A stretch of DNA of 64,000 nt from Bosea vestrisii (GTDB lineage: Bacteria > Pseudomonadota > Alphaproteobacteria > Rhizobiales > Beijerinckiaceae), in contig NZ_CP126307.1 of NCBI RefSeq assembly GCF_030144325.1, forward strand, positions 3,934,001 through 3,998,000, written 5' to 3'. Made by a program: the position numbers and the translations under genes. Below, piece by piece: positions 25,374 to 33,694 of the stretch (positions are counted from its first letter, which is position 1; every line of letters starts with the position of its first letter). The notes under the pieces were generated by a model. That model saw only the letters and a list, made by a program, of their open reading frames with translations, did no database searches and was not told where the DNA came from.

Positions 25374-26186
25374 ATGACGACAACGACCCTCGGCCGGACA
25401 AAAAACCGGCCGGTGAAGATGGACCAGGCACGGGCAGTGCTGATCACGCGGATCGGCATCGTCGTGGTACTTCTGGCGATCTGGGAGGTCGCAGCGCGCT
25501 CGGGGTTGCTCTATCGCGACGTCGTGCCGTCGCTGCTCCTCATCGCGCGCGCGCTCGCCCGTCTCCTGGTCGAGCCGACCTTCTACGCCAATCTCGGCGT
25601 CACCGCCGGCGAGGTCGCGCTCGCGATCCTGATCGGCGGCGGCGGTGGGGTCGCCGTCGGCATTCTGCTCGGGACCAACCGTTTCCTGCAGCGTGCCTAT
25701 GAACCGCTGCTGCACTATCTCGGGCCAACCCCGAAGATCATTTTCTTTCCGCTGCTGATCATGTGGTTCGGCGTCGGGCCGGGTTCCAAGGTCGCGATGG
25801 GGGCGCTGTCCTCGTTCTTTCCGGTCGCGATCAGCGTCGCCGCGGCGATGCGCGAGATCGACACCGTGCTGATCCGGGTCGGCCTCAGCTTCCGGCTCAA
25901 TGTCGGGCAGATGATCTCCAAGATCTACCTGCCGGCAATGCGCGCACCGGTCATCAACGGCCTGCGCATCGGGCTCGGCGTCGCCATCATCGGCACGCTG
26001 CTGGCTGAGACCAAACTCGCCAATCAGGGGCTGGGCTACGCGGTGATCCAGACCTATGCGACCTTCGACATGCCGCGCATGTACGCGCTGCTGATCGTCG
26101 TCTTCCTGCTGGCCGTCGGCGTGAACGTGGTGCTCGGGCGCTATACGGAGCTGCGTAGCACCGGGCGCCCCTCGGATGCGCACTGA
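25374..26186 (+). CDS. ABC importer permease (second of two)
   Basis: The 270-residue inner-membrane protein follows the binding protein gene by 42 bases. It has about six membrane segments, a short basic N-terminus (TTTTLGRTKNRPVK) and the ATPase-contact loop near QMISKIYLPAMRAPVINGLR (about 180-200). It belongs to the SsuC/TauC group but differs clearly from the permease at 21381. Its last 11 bases overlap the start of the following EamA-type gene. Confidence 0.9.
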   Translation: MTTTTLGRTKNRPVKMDQARAVLITRIGIVVVLLAIWEVAARSGLLYRDVVPSLLLIARALARLLVEPTFYANLGVTAGEVALAILIGGGGGVAVGILLGTNRFLQRAYEPLLHYLGPTPKIIFFPLLIMWFGVGPGSKVAMGALSSFFPVAISVAAAMREIDTVLIRVGLSFRLNVGQMISKIYLPAMRAPVINGLRIGLGVAIIGTLLAETKLANQGLGYAVIQTYATFDMPRMYALLIVVFLLAVGVNVVLGRYTELRSTGRPSDAH

Positions 26187-27117
26187 ACCTGTCGGCGGGA
26201 CTGTCCCAGCTGCGAAGCAGCAGGTCGCTATCCCGCGCGCGGCCTATTGGCTGGCGATGCTGCCGCCGCTGTTCTGGTCGGGCAATTTCCTGGTCGCACG
26301 GCTGATGCGCGAGTCGATTCCGCCCGTGCAGATGTCGTTCTGGCGCTGGACTCTCGCCCTTCTCATCCTGCTCCCGTTCTGCTGGCGGCCGATCGTCGCT
26401 TCCTGGCCGCGCATCCGCAGCAATATCCCATTCCTCGCGTTGCTGGGCGCGATCGGCGTCACCGCATTCAACTGCTTCGTCTACGCGGCGCTGCACTACA
26501 CGCCGGTCGCCAACGCAGCGCTGGTCAATTCCCTGCTCCCCGTCGTGACCTTCCTGCTGGCCTATCTGATCCTGAAGCAGAGCCTGACGCGGCAGCAGCT
26601 TGCCGGGATCGCGCTTTCGCTCTGCGGGGCGGTTCTGGTGATCTGCCGCGGGGACCCAAGGATGCTTCTGAACGTCGCGCTCAACCGGGGCGATATTCTG
26701 GTCTTCGCCGGCATGAGTTGCTGGGCGTTGTACACCGTGCTGATCCGCTGGCGGCCAGCAGGGCTGCCAGCGATGGCGTTCCTCGGCGTGACCGTGTTCT
26801 TCGGCGTCCTGTTCCATCTGCCGGCCGTCGCCTGGGAGTACGCAGCGCAGGGCGGCTTCCAGCTCACCATGGCGACCGCCGGCGCGTTGATCTATTTCGC
26901 GCTCTTCCCCTCGATCTTGGCCTACATCTTCTGGAACCGCTCGGTCGCCGCCCTGGGCCCCGGCAGGACCGGCATGTTCATGCATCTCCTGCCGCCGACC
27001 AGCGCTGCGCTGGGCTTCATCGTGCTCGGCGAGCAGATCGCCTGGTTCCACCTCGCAGGCTTCACCATCATCGTTCTCGGCATCTGGCTCGTCACATCGG
27101 CGCCACGCAAAGCGTGA
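26176..27117 (+). CDS. EamA-family (DMT) membrane transporter
   Basis: The 313-residue protein has about ten hydrophobic segments arranged as two EamA repeats, opening with YWLAMLPPLFWSGNFLVARL and including the second-repeat signature LVFAGMSCWALYTVLIR near 175. Members export metabolites or amino acids, or import them by proton exchange. The overlap with the permease implies co-transcription with the phthalate importer. It might export an intermediate or act as a second uptake path; neither is shown by the sequence. Confidence 0.88.
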   Translation: MRTEPVGGTVPAAKQQVAIPRAAYWLAMLPPLFWSGNFLVARLMRESIPPVQMSFWRWTLALLILLPFCWRPIVASWPRIRSNIPFLALLGAIGVTAFNCFVYAALHYTPVANAALVNSLLPVVTFLLAYLILKQSLTRQQLAGIALSLCGAVLVICRGDPRMLLNVALNRGDILVFAGMSCWALYTVLIRWRPAGLPAMAFLGVTVFFGVLFHLPAVAWEYAAQGGFQLTMATAGALIYFALFPSILAYIFWNRSVAALGPGRTGMFMHLLPPTSAALGFIVLGEQIAWFHLAGFTIIVLGIWLVTSAPRKA

Positions 27118-27199
27118 TCACGGAACGTTGCCGGACTCTCGATACCGCAGGTAAGAGCTGTTGTTCGTTCCGGCAGCCGCGGGACCAAGGAGGCATCGG

Positions 27200-27415
27200 A
27201 TGACTGTCGAAAAAGTAAAAGGCCCCGCGTCCTATTTTCCGTCCATCGAAAAGACCTATGGACAGCCGATCGGCCACTGGCTCGCGGTCCTCGCCGGTCT
27301 CGGCGACAAGAAGCACGCGGAGATGATTGCGGTGCTGAAGTCGGAGCACGGGATGGGGCATGGGCACGCCAACGCCCTTGTGGCACACCATCGGTCTACG
27401 GGCGCTGGCAGCTAG
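27200..27415 (+). CDS. DUF4287 domain protein
   Basis: A 71-residue protein starts at ATG 27200, seven bases after an ideal AAGGAGG. The sequence KGPASYFPSIEKTYGQPIGH, followed by LKSEHGMGHGHANALVAHH, matches the DUF4287 family, common in alphaproteobacteria and actinobacteria and of unknown function. The conserved HGMGHGHAN segment includes several histidines. It is cytoplasmic by prediction. A hairpin follows it at 27430-27450. Confidence 0.8.
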   Translation: MTVEKVKGPASYFPSIEKTYGQPIGHWLAVLAGLGDKKHAEMIAVLKSEHGMGHGHANALVAHHRSTGAGS

Positions 27416-27429
27416 CCCTTACACGAGGC

Positions 27430-27450
27430 GTCGCCGATCCGATCGGCGAC
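27430..27450 (+). terminator. Hairpin after the DUF4287 gene
   Basis: GTCGCCGAT-CCG-ATCGGCGAC forms a perfect nine-pair stem 14 bases after the stop codon. No run of T follows, so it may only protect the 3' end or work with Rho. The remainder of the gap to the tRNA gene holds no supported feature. Confidence 0.35.
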
Positions 27451-27604
27451 AGGTATCGAAGCGCTAGCCGCATATCAGGTCATGACTGGCGTAGAGGCGC
27501 GATGTGTGGGCCGCCGGGCCACTTTCGCTTTGAACGCCCATCAGGGCGATGCATGCCTTCGATATCAGCTAAGGTGCTGACAAACCACCACTCTGGTAGC
27601 TGAG

Positions 27605-27691
27605 TGGTGCCCAGGAGAGGACTCGAACCTCCACGCCCTTGCGAGCGCCAGCACCTGAAGCTGGTGCGTCTACCAATTCCGCCACCTGGGC
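27605..27691 (-). tRNA. tRNA-Leu (anticodon CAG)
   Basis: Read on the minus strand, the 87-base gene begins GCCCAGGTGGCGGAATTGGT and ends with CCTGGGC-A-CCA, so the CCA end is encoded. The acceptor stem GCCCAGG/CCTGGGC, the D arm, the anticodon stem CCAGC/GCTGG around TTCAGGT, the long variable arm typical of leucine tRNA, and the T arm GGTTCGAGTCC all fold as expected. The loop places CAG at positions 34-36, which reads CUG leucine codons. A well-placed promoter lies just upstream. Confidence 0.97.
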
Positions 27692-27701
27692 AACGGCGGT
27701 T

Positions 27702-27730
27702 CGTTTACGGGGGCCGAACGCACCTGTCAA
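27702..27730 (-). promoter_or_regulatory. Promoter of the tRNA-Leu gene
   Basis: On the minus strand a perfect -35 box TTGACA (27730-27725) is followed by a 17-base spacer and TAAACG (27707-27702) as a -10 box. The first tRNA base is at 27691, so transcription would start only a few bases before it. This is one of the clearest housekeeping promoters in the window. Confidence 0.7.
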
Positions 27731-27873
27731 CGGGCGAAGCCGGCTTTATTGACAACACTGCATCTGCCCGTCCCCCGGCAACGCCTCGCTGCCTTCACAG
27801 CCGCGTTGCGATGCACTAGGACAGGCGCAGCGATCCCAGTTTTCAGCGCTTCCAAACGGAGCTTCGCGTCATC

Positions 27874-28878
27874 ATGACGGTCCTGCCTCCCGCTTCGCAA
27901 CTCGTCACGGTCTTCGGCGGCTCGGGCTTCCTCGGGCGGCATGTCGTGCGGGCGCTGGCGCGGCGCGGCTATCGTGTTCGCGCTGCGGTGCGCCGCCCGG
28001 ATCTCGCGGGTTTCCTGCAGCCGCTCGGCACTGTCGGGCAGATCACCGCGGTGCAGGCCAATCTGCGTTACCCCGATTCGGTCGCAGCTGCCGTGAAGGG
28101 CGCCGATGCGGTGATCAACCTCGTCGGCATCATGCAGGAGAAGGGCCGGCAGAACTTCTCGTCGGTGCAGGCGCAGGGCGCGCGCACGGTCGCGCAGGCC
28201 TGCGCGACTTTCGGCGTCGACCGGCTGATCCAGGTCTCAGCGCTCGGCGCCAGTGCCGAATCGAAATCGGTCTATGCCCGCAGCAAAGCCGAGGGCGAGG
28301 CGGCGGTTCACGCTCTGGTCAAGCAGGCTATCGTGCTGCGCCCCTCGGTGATGTTCGGTCCGGAGGACACCTTCTTCAATCGCTTCGCCTCGCTGGTGCG
28401 CATGCTGCCGGTGCTTCCGCTCGCTGGGGCGCAGACCAAGTTCCAGCCGGTCTTCGTCGGCGACGTCGCCGAGACGGTCGCGCGTGCCGTCGACGGCAAG
28501 CTCGATGGCGGCAAGGTCTACGAGCTCGGCGGTCCAGAAGTGAAGACCCTGCGGGAGCTGATCGACTATGTCTGCGAGGTCACTGGCCGCAGGCGCCTGA
28601 TCGCGCCGATGCCGTTCGGGCTCGCCCGCCTGCAGGGTCAGATTCTCGAGATCACGGACATGCTGACGCTCGGCCTCATGCCGAAGGAGCTCATCCTGAC
28701 GCGCGACCAGGTCAATCTGCTCGAGAGCGACAATGTCGTGTCGACGACGGCGGAGAAGGAAGGCCGGACCCTGCGCGGGCTCGGCATCGCCCCGGTCTCG
28801 GCCGAGGCCGAGGTACCCGCCTATCTCTGGCGCTTCCGCAAGTCCGGCCAGTTCGACACCGCCCGCGCCGGCGGCTGA
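27874..28878 (+). CDS. NDUFA9-like NAD(P)-binding protein (atypical SDR)
   Basis: The 334-residue protein has an N-terminal Rossmann motif GGSGFLG at 15-21 and the sequence of the complex I NDUFA9-like group of atypical short-chain dehydrogenases (NLVGIMQEKGRQNF, LIQVSALGASAES, VLRPSVMFGPEDTFFNRF). The usual catalytic Tyr-x3-Lys is present in form as YARSK near 138. Alphaproteobacterial members are thought to bind nucleotide and assist complex I or act on quinone-related metabolites; the role is not settled. It lies downstream of the divergent tRNA-Leu gene and converges on the quinone oxidoreductase gene. Confidence 0.88.
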   Translation: MTVLPPASQLVTVFGGSGFLGRHVVRALARRGYRVRAAVRRPDLAGFLQPLGTVGQITAVQANLRYPDSVAAAVKGADAVINLVGIMQEKGRQNFSSVQAQGARTVAQACATFGVDRLIQVSALGASAESKSVYARSKAEGEAAVHALVKQAIVLRPSVMFGPEDTFFNRFASLVRMLPVLPLAGAQTKFQPVFVGDVAETVARAVDGKLDGGKVYELGGPEVKTLRELIDYVCEVTGRRRLIAPMPFGLARLQGQILEITDMLTLGLMPKELILTRDQVNLLESDNVVSTTAEKEGRTLRGLGIAPVSAEAEVPAYLWRFRKSGQFDTARAGG

Positions 28879-28884
28879 GCCTAG

Positions 28885-29874
28885 TCACGGCACCAGCACC
28901 AGCTTGCCGGCGCTCTGCCGGCTTTCCAGCGCGGCATGGGCGGCGCTCGCTTGCGCCAGCGGGAAGCTGCCGCCAGGCAGGAGCTTGAGTTCGCCAGCGG
29001 TGACCAGCGCGAACAGCTCGCCGAGATCGTGCGCGAGGCGCTCGGACGTCAGATTCGGCAGGAGCGAGAAGCCGGCGACCGCGCGATTGCCGAAGATCAG
29101 CGCCTTCAACTCCTCGGCATCCGGCCGGAAATCGGCGATCGAGAGCGGGCCGTAGAGCACGAGGCGCCCAAACGGCGCGAGCAGAGCGAGGCATTGCGCC
29201 GGAATGTCGCCGCCGGACGCATCGAAGATCAGATCCGGACCAGCACCATCTGTCAGGGCGCGGACCTGTTCCGGCCAGTCTGGCTGCGTGTAGTCGACGC
29301 CCGCATCGGCGCCGATGCCCTGTGCCAGCGCGAGTTTCTCGTTCGAGCTCGCCATGGCGATGACGCGCTTCGCCCCGGCACGTTTCGCCAACTGGACCAG
29401 CAGGCTGCCGACGCCGCCGGCCGCGGCGCTGATCAGGACATTGCGCCCCGCCGCCGGGTTGCCGCGCAGCAGGTGTAGCGCGGTCAGGCCTTGCACCTGC
29501 AGCGCGGTAGCAGCCGCGAAGGGCAGCGCCTCCGGCAGGCGCACGACGACATCCGCGTTGACCGCGACATATTCGGCATAGCCGCCGCTCTGCGCGCCTG
29601 CGAGATAGAGGGCCGCGGCGACACGCTCGCCGACCGAAAAGGTCGCGACGCCTTCGCCCAGCGCCGCGATGGTGCCGGCGATCTCGACACCGGGACTGAA
29701 GGGCAGGGGCGGTGTCACGACATAGCGGTCCTGCCGCATCAACACTTCGAAGAAATTGACGCCGACGGCGCCGACCGCGATCAGCACCTCGCCAGGGCCG
29801 GGCGAGGGCTGGTCGATCTCGACGGTATCGAGCACTTCGGGGCCGCCGAAGCGGCTGTACTGGATGGCTTTCAT
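28885..29874 (-). CDS. NADPH:quinone oxidoreductase-like zinc-free MDR protein
   Basis: The 329-residue protein (start MKAIQYSRFGGPEVL at 29874; an ATG four codons earlier is less likely) belongs to the quinone oxidoreductase branch of the medium-chain dehydrogenases. It has VGVNFFEVLMRQDRY near 40, the nucleotide-binding ISAAAGGVGSLLVQLAK near 150 and no structural zinc cysteines. It would reduce quinones or enones with NADPH. The divergent HxlR-type regulator at 29977 fits a redox- or electrophile-sensing pair, as known for other quinone reductases. Confidence 0.9.
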   Translation of the reverse strand: MKAIQYSRFGGPEVLDTVEIDQPSPGPGEVLIAVGAVGVNFFEVLMRQDRYVVTPPLPFSPGVEIAGTIAALGEGVATFSVGERVAAALYLAGAQSGGYAEYVAVNADVVVRLPEALPFAAATALQVQGLTALHLLRGNPAAGRNVLISAAAGGVGSLLVQLAKRAGAKRVIAMASSNEKLALAQGIGADAGVDYTQPDWPEQVRALTDGAGPDLIFDASGGDIPAQCLALLAPFGRLVLYGPLSIADFRPDAEELKALIFGNRAVAGFSLLPNLTSERLAHDLGELFALVTAGELKLLPGGSFPLAQASAAHAALESRQSAGKLVLVP

Positions 29875-29976
29875 GGCGGGCCTCATGCGAAGGGGATGAG
29901 CGTGAGGCGGGTTCTGGGCTAGGATGACGCGCGGTGACTACACACCGATTTGTTCGCTGCAGACCAAGAGGTGAGC

Positions 29977-30363
29977 ATGGCCGACCCGATGAAGCGCTTG
30001 CCGATGCTGCCGGTCGAGCGGGCGCTCAAAGTGATCTCCGGCCGCTGGAAGGCCGTGATCCTCTATCAGCTCTTCGACGGCCCCAAGCGCCTGACGGAGC
30101 TGCAGAAGCGCATTCCACCGATCACCCAGAAGGTGCTGATCCAGCAATTGCGTGAGATGGAGGAGCACGGCCTCGTCAGCCGCGAGATCTTCCGGCAGGT
30201 GCCGGCGCGCGTCGACTATGCGGCGACGCCGCTTGGTCAGAGCCTCGCCCCGGTGATCGCGACGCTGTGCGATTGGGGCCGCCGCCATGCCGCCGATCTC
30301 GGCGAGCTCGACACCCTGTCCGAGTGCCGCTACCGCCCGGGCGAGCGCTCCGAGGCGGCCTGA
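29977..30363 (+). CDS. HxlR-family transcriptional regulator
   Basis: The 128-residue winged-helix protein starts at ATG 29977 after AAGAGG; a TTG nine codons earlier is an alternative. HxlR features are clear: LPVERALKVISGRWKAVIL, then LFDGPKRLTELQKRIPPITQ and KVLIQQLREMEEHGLVSREI, with the wing VPARVDYAATPLG. Members often sense electrophiles through a cysteine near the N-terminus, but here the only cysteines are in the C-terminal part (LCDWG and SECRY). It is divergent from the quinone oxidoreductase gene with about 100 bases between them and probably controls it. Confidence 0.9.
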   Translation: MADPMKRLPMLPVERALKVISGRWKAVILYQLFDGPKRLTELQKRIPPITQKVLIQQLREMEEHGLVSREIFRQVPARVDYAATPLGQSLAPVIATLCDWGRRHAADLGELDTLSECRYRPGERSEAA

Positions 30364-30402
30364 ACGAGGATATGCCTGGCGGCGGCCGCCCCGGTAGAAG
30401 TC

Positions 30403-31398
30403 TCAGAGCATGCTGGGCAGGACGCGGTCCGGCGGCTTGTGCCCGTCCATGAAGGTCTTGATGTTGACGATGACCTTCTCGCCCATGTCGGCGCGGCCCT
30501 CATGCGTGGCTGAGCCCATATGCGGCAGCACGACGACGCGATGGTTGCGCGCGAGCTTGAGCAGGCGCGGATTGACCGCCGGCTCGTGCTCGAACACGTC
30601 GAGCCCGGCGCCAGCGAGCTCGCCGGCTTCCAGCATGCGCGACAGCGCCGTCTCGTCGACGATCTCGCCGCGCGCCGTGTTCACCAGGATGGCGTCCGGC
30701 TTCATCAGCTTGAGCCGGCGGGCCGAGAGCAGGTGGTAGGTTGCCGGGGTATGCGGGCAGTTGACCGAGACGACGTCCATCCGCGCCAGCATCTGGTCGA
30801 GCGAATCCCAATAGGTCGCGTCGAGCGCCTCCTCGATGCGGGCGTCGAGCCGGCGGCGGTTATGATAATGGATCGACAGGCCGAAGGCGGCGGCGCGCTT
30901 GGCCAGCGCCTGGCCGATCCTGCCCATGCCGACGATGCCGAGGCGCTTGCCGGTGATCCGGCGGCCGAGCATCCAGTTCGGCGACCAGCCGCCCCATTCG
31001 TCGTCGGTGATGATGCGCGCGCCCTCGGCGATGCGGCGCGCCACGGCGAGGATCAGCGCCATCGTCATGTCGGCGGTGTCGTCGGTCAGCACGCCAGGCG
31101 TGTTGGTCACGGTGATGCCGCGCTGCACGGCGCTGGCGACGTCGATATTGTCGACGCCATTGCCGAAATTGGCGATCAGGCGCAGCTGCTCGCCGGCCTG
31201 GGCGATCAAGCCGGCATCGATCTTGTCGGTCACGGTCGGGACCAGCACGTCGGCGGTCTTCATCGCCTCGACCAGCGCGGCCTGGCTCATCGGCGTGTCG
31301 TCGAGGTTGAGCCTGGCGTCGAAGAGCTCGCGCATCCGTGTCTCGACCACGGCCGGCAGCTTGCGCGTGACGACGACCAGGGGCTTCTTCTTCGACAT
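30403..31398 (-). CDS. D-2-hydroxyacid dehydrogenase (glyoxylate/hydroxypyruvate reductase type)
   Basis: The 331-residue enzyme has the D-isomer-specific 2-hydroxyacid dehydrogenase plan. The NAD(P) motif GMGRIGQA lies in the middle, catalytic Arg in VNTARGEIVDE, Glu in FEHEPAVN and His in VVLPHMGSATHEGR. The substrate loop ANFGNGVDNIDV is typical of glyoxylate and hydroxypyruvate reductases. It reduces glyoxylate or hydroxypyruvate with NAD(P)H in the cytoplasm. It stands alone between the HxlR gene and the SH3-domain gene. Confidence 0.92.
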   Translation of the reverse strand: MSKKKPLVVVTRKLPAVVETRMRELFDARLNLDDTPMSQAALVEAMKTADVLVPTVTDKIDAGLIAQAGEQLRLIANFGNGVDNIDVASAVQRGITVTNTPGVLTDDTADMTMALILAVARRIAEGARIITDDEWGGWSPNWMLGRRITGKRLGIVGMGRIGQALAKRAAAFGLSIHYHNRRRLDARIEEALDATYWDSLDQMLARMDVVSVNCPHTPATYHLLSARRLKLMKPDAILVNTARGEIVDETALSRMLEAGELAGAGLDVFEHEPAVNPRLLKLARNHRVVVLPHMGSATHEGRADMGEKVIVNIKTFMDGHKPPDRVLPSML

Positions 31399-31636
31399 GG
31401 ATGGCTCCCTAACAGGCCCCTCAGGCTCCGATATTGCTGGTGTGCGCCGGCTAGGCGCGACACCGTGGCCGCTTCGTCGCCATTCCGCCTCAACCCGCCA
31501 TTAACCGAGGCGCTTCAGGAATGAGTCGGTTGGTTTCGGCGATCAGCGGCCGTTTCGTTGTCTAGCAGCGTTGCGGCGGAACACAACCTGACCCATTGGC
31601 GCGTAGCGGCGGCGGTCAGGTCGAGGAGTGGGTTGG

Positions 31637-32251
31637 ATGACGGTTCAGACGATGCGCGGCGCAGCCGGCCTTCTGCTGGCGGTGGGCCTGGCCCTGCTGG
31701 CGACGCGGAGCACGGCGCAAGAGGTCGCCGCCGGGCCCGTCTCCGGTCTGCCGCTGCCGCGTTATGTCAGCCTGAAGTCGGACCGGGTCAATCTGCGCGA
31801 AGGCCCGTCGAAGGAGCATCGCACCAGCTGGGTCTTCCAGCGCGCCGGCTTGCCCGTCGAGATCACGGCCGAATTCGAGACTTGGCGACGTGTGCGCGAC
31901 GCCGATGGCACCGAAGGCTGGGTGCTGCATAGCCTGCTCTCGGGGCGGCGCACTGTCCTGGTCTCGCCCTGGTCGAAGAACAAGGGCGAGACGTTCTCTC
32001 TGCGCGATTCTGCGAACGAGGGCGGGGCCGTGGTCGCGACACTCGAGCCCGGCGTCATCGCCAATGTGCAGTCCTGCCAGAGCGCCTGGTGCCGTGTCAC
32101 GGTCAGCAAGATGTCGGGGTATATCCGGCAGGACCGGCTTTGGGGGTCTATCCCAACGAGACCGTGCAGTAGCGCTCCGGCGTTCGGTCGAACGTCGGAG
32201 GGCGTCAGTCGGCGATCTTGCGCAACCGAACGACGACATCGACCCGGCTGA
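31637..32251 (+). CDS. Exported SH3-domain protein, C-terminus altered by a frameshift
   Basis: The protein starts at ATG 31637 after GAGGAG, with a GTG three codons earlier as alternative. A signal peptide (about residues 1-28, ending ATRSTAQ) precedes two bacterial SH3-like repeats: SLKSDRVNLREGPSKEHRTS...GWVLHSLLSG and KGETFSLRDSANEGG...YIRQDRLWG. After LWG the sequenced frame runs into low-complexity residues and over the opposing irr gene. Adding one G to the five at 32142-32146 would give LWGVYPNETVQ and a stop at 32170-32172, a natural end. SH3 modules of this kind usually bind cell wall. The listed end is that of the sequenced frame. Confidence 0.75.
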   Translation: MTVQTMRGAAGLLLAVGLALLATRSTAQEVAAGPVSGLPLPRYVSLKSDRVNLREGPSKEHRTSWVFQRAGLPVEITAEFETWRRVRDADGTEGWVLHSLLSGRRTVLVSPWSKNKGETFSLRDSANEGGAVVATLEPGVIANVQSCQSAWCRVTVSKMSGYIRQDRLWGSIPTRPCSSAPAFGRTSEGVSRRSCATERRHRPG

Positions 32252-32678
32252 TCTCGTAGCCCTCGGGCGCGGGCGGCAGTTCGGCGACGTCGACCGCAGA
32301 AGCGGGGATGTCGATCACCTTGTCCTCGCCGTCGACGACGAAATGGTGATGGTCGCTGTTGTCGGTGTCGAAGAAGGTCTTGGCGCCGTCGATCGCGAGC
32401 TCGCGCAGCAGGCCGGCCTCGGTGAACTGGTGCAGCGTGTTGTAGACGGTCGCGAGCGAGACCGGCACGCGCGCCTTCATCGCTTCCTCGTAAAGAATTT
32501 CGGCGCTGACATGCCGATCTCCCTTGGCGAAGAGCAGCCAGCCGAGCGAGACGCGTTGACGGGTCGGTCTCAGGCCTACCCGGCGCAGCTTCTGGCGCAC
32601 ATCGTGGAAGGGGCAGCCCTGCCGCGCATCCGCTCCATTGCCCTCGTCCTGCGTCAGGCGGTCCATGCCTTGCGTCAA
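32205..32678 (-). CDS. irr: Iron response regulator Irr (Fur family)
   Basis: The 157-residue protein is a Fur-family regulator with the hallmarks of Irr: a GCP haem regulatory motif at 21-23 (QGCPFHDVRQKL), the DNA-binding region TRQRVSLGWLLFAKGDRH through VSLATVYNTLHQF, and the haem-linked triplet His110-112 in SDHHHF. Irr accumulates when haem is low and controls haem synthesis, iron uptake and iron-using enzymes; haem binding triggers its decay in Bradyrhizobium. It is divergent from fabA, an arrangement common in Hyphomicrobiales. Its 3' end overlaps only the spurious tail of the SH3 protein frame. Confidence 0.95.
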   Translation of the reverse strand: MTQGMDRLTQDEGNGADARQGCPFHDVRQKLRRVGLRPTRQRVSLGWLLFAKGDRHVSAEILYEEAMKARVPVSLATVYNTLHQFTEAGLLRELAIDGAKTFFDTDNSDHHHFVVDGEDKVIDIPASAVDVAELPPAPEGYEISRVDVVVRLRKIAD

Positions 32679-32734
32679 CTCCTCATGCCTCCCCGGAACG
32701 GGAAAGCGTCAGCTTAGATTCGATGTAAGGCTTT

Positions 32735-32786
32735 GATCCCCTGGCCGCAAGCATCGCGGCGATCCCCTGGCCGCAAGCATCGCGGC
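32735..32786. repeat. Perfect tandem repeat, 26 bases twice
   Basis: The unit beginning GATCCCCTGGCCGCAAGC and ending ATCGCGGC occurs at 32735-32760 and again, without a change or gap, at 32761-32786. It lies in the 271-base divergent region between irr and fabA, 57 bases upstream of the irr start. An exact head-to-tail copy points to a recent slippage or duplication event. Confidence 0.85.
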
Positions 32787-32949
32787 GCCGCCGCCAGGAC
32801 CTGCCAGAGACTACCACAGTGTCGCCGGCTGATCATCCACGGCCGCGCCGGCCCTGCGCCCTTCCGTTCCGCAGCGACGCTGTGTTAGGCACATTGCATC
32901 GGGGGTTGGCAGCCGAACGCATGGCGGCCGGAATGGAGTGAAGTCGGAT

Positions 32950-33462
32950 ATGGAGCGGCAATCGTCATTCAGCTACGAGGAAATCCTCGCTTGCGGGCGC
33001 GGTGAACTCTTCGGGCCGGGCAATGCGCAACTGCCGCTGCCACCGATGCTGATGTTCGATCGTATTGTCGAAATCGGCGAGGATGGCGGTCCGCACGGCA
33101 AGGGCCTCGTCCGTGCCGAGTTCGACATTCGCCCGGACCTCTGGTTCTTCGACTGCCACTTCAAGGGCGATCCGGTCATGCCGGGCTGCCTCGGGCTCGA
33201 CGCGCTTTGGCAGCTCACCGGTTTCTTTCTCGGCTGGCTCGGCCTGCCGGGCCGTGGCCGGGCGCTGGGTGTCGGCGAGGTCAAGTTCGCCGACCAGGTC
33301 CTGCCCTCCGTCCAGCGCGTCGTCTACGGCGTCGATTTCAAGCGCGTCTTCAAGTCCAAGCTTGTCCTCGGCATCGCTGATGGCTGGCTCGAAGCCGACG
33401 GCAAGCGTATCTATACGGTCTCGGATATGCGCGTCGGCTTGTTCAAACCCGAAGCGGCCTGA
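32950..33462 (+). CDS. fabA: 3-hydroxydecanoyl-ACP dehydratase/isomerase FabA
   Basis: The 170-residue enzyme is FabA by its diagnostic segment DCHFKGDPVMPGCLGLDALW, which contains the catalytic His and, 14 residues on, the catalytic Asp, plus LACGRGELFGPGNAQLPLPP near the N-terminus. It dehydrates 3-hydroxydecanoyl-ACP and isomerises the product to cis-3-decenoyl-ACP, the entry to unsaturated fatty acids. ATG 32950 is preferred because the conserved protein begins there; a GTG at 32938 is possible. fabB and fabI follow on the same strand, with inserted elements between. Confidence 0.95.
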   Translation: MERQSSFSYEEILACGRGELFGPGNAQLPLPPMLMFDRIVEIGEDGGPHGKGLVRAEFDIRPDLWFFDCHFKGDPVMPGCLGLDALWQLTGFFLGWLGLPGRGRALGVGEVKFADQVLPSVQRVVYGVDFKRVFKSKLVLGIADGWLEADGKRIYTVSDMRVGLFKPEAA

Positions 33463-33475
33463 GCAAAAGCGGCCT

Positions 33476-33588
33476 GAGCGGGATGCGGAAAAGTGGCAGC
33501 CGCTTTGCCGCAGGAACTCCGCTCTAAAATATTAGAATCGATGGCGTTTGCGATTTTGGACCGTTCTTGTCCGGAATCATCGTGATCG
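33476..33588 (+). repeat. Structured intergenic repeat, copy 2 (113 bases)
   Basis: This plus-strand copy begins GAGCGGGATGCGGAAAAG and ends with ATCATCGTGATCG. It aligns end to end with copy 1 (1162-1274, minus strand) at identical overall length. The sequence has diverged, yet the stems are largely kept: A-T pairs of copy 1 have become G-C pairs (GAGCA to GAGCG with TGCTC to CGCTC; GCGA to GCGG with TCGC to CCGC), and in the right stem changes are tolerated as G-U pairs. It sits between fabA and fabB. The rest of this 232-base gap shows nothing else. Confidence 0.75.
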
Positions 33589-33694
33589 AGGTGTCTTGCG
33601 TTCGCCGTCCGCGCGGTCCATTTGCGCAGGTATCGACTGAACGAGGGTCCGGGGCTGGCCTCCCGGCCTGTCACCAAAGAGCCGGAGAAGCAGC

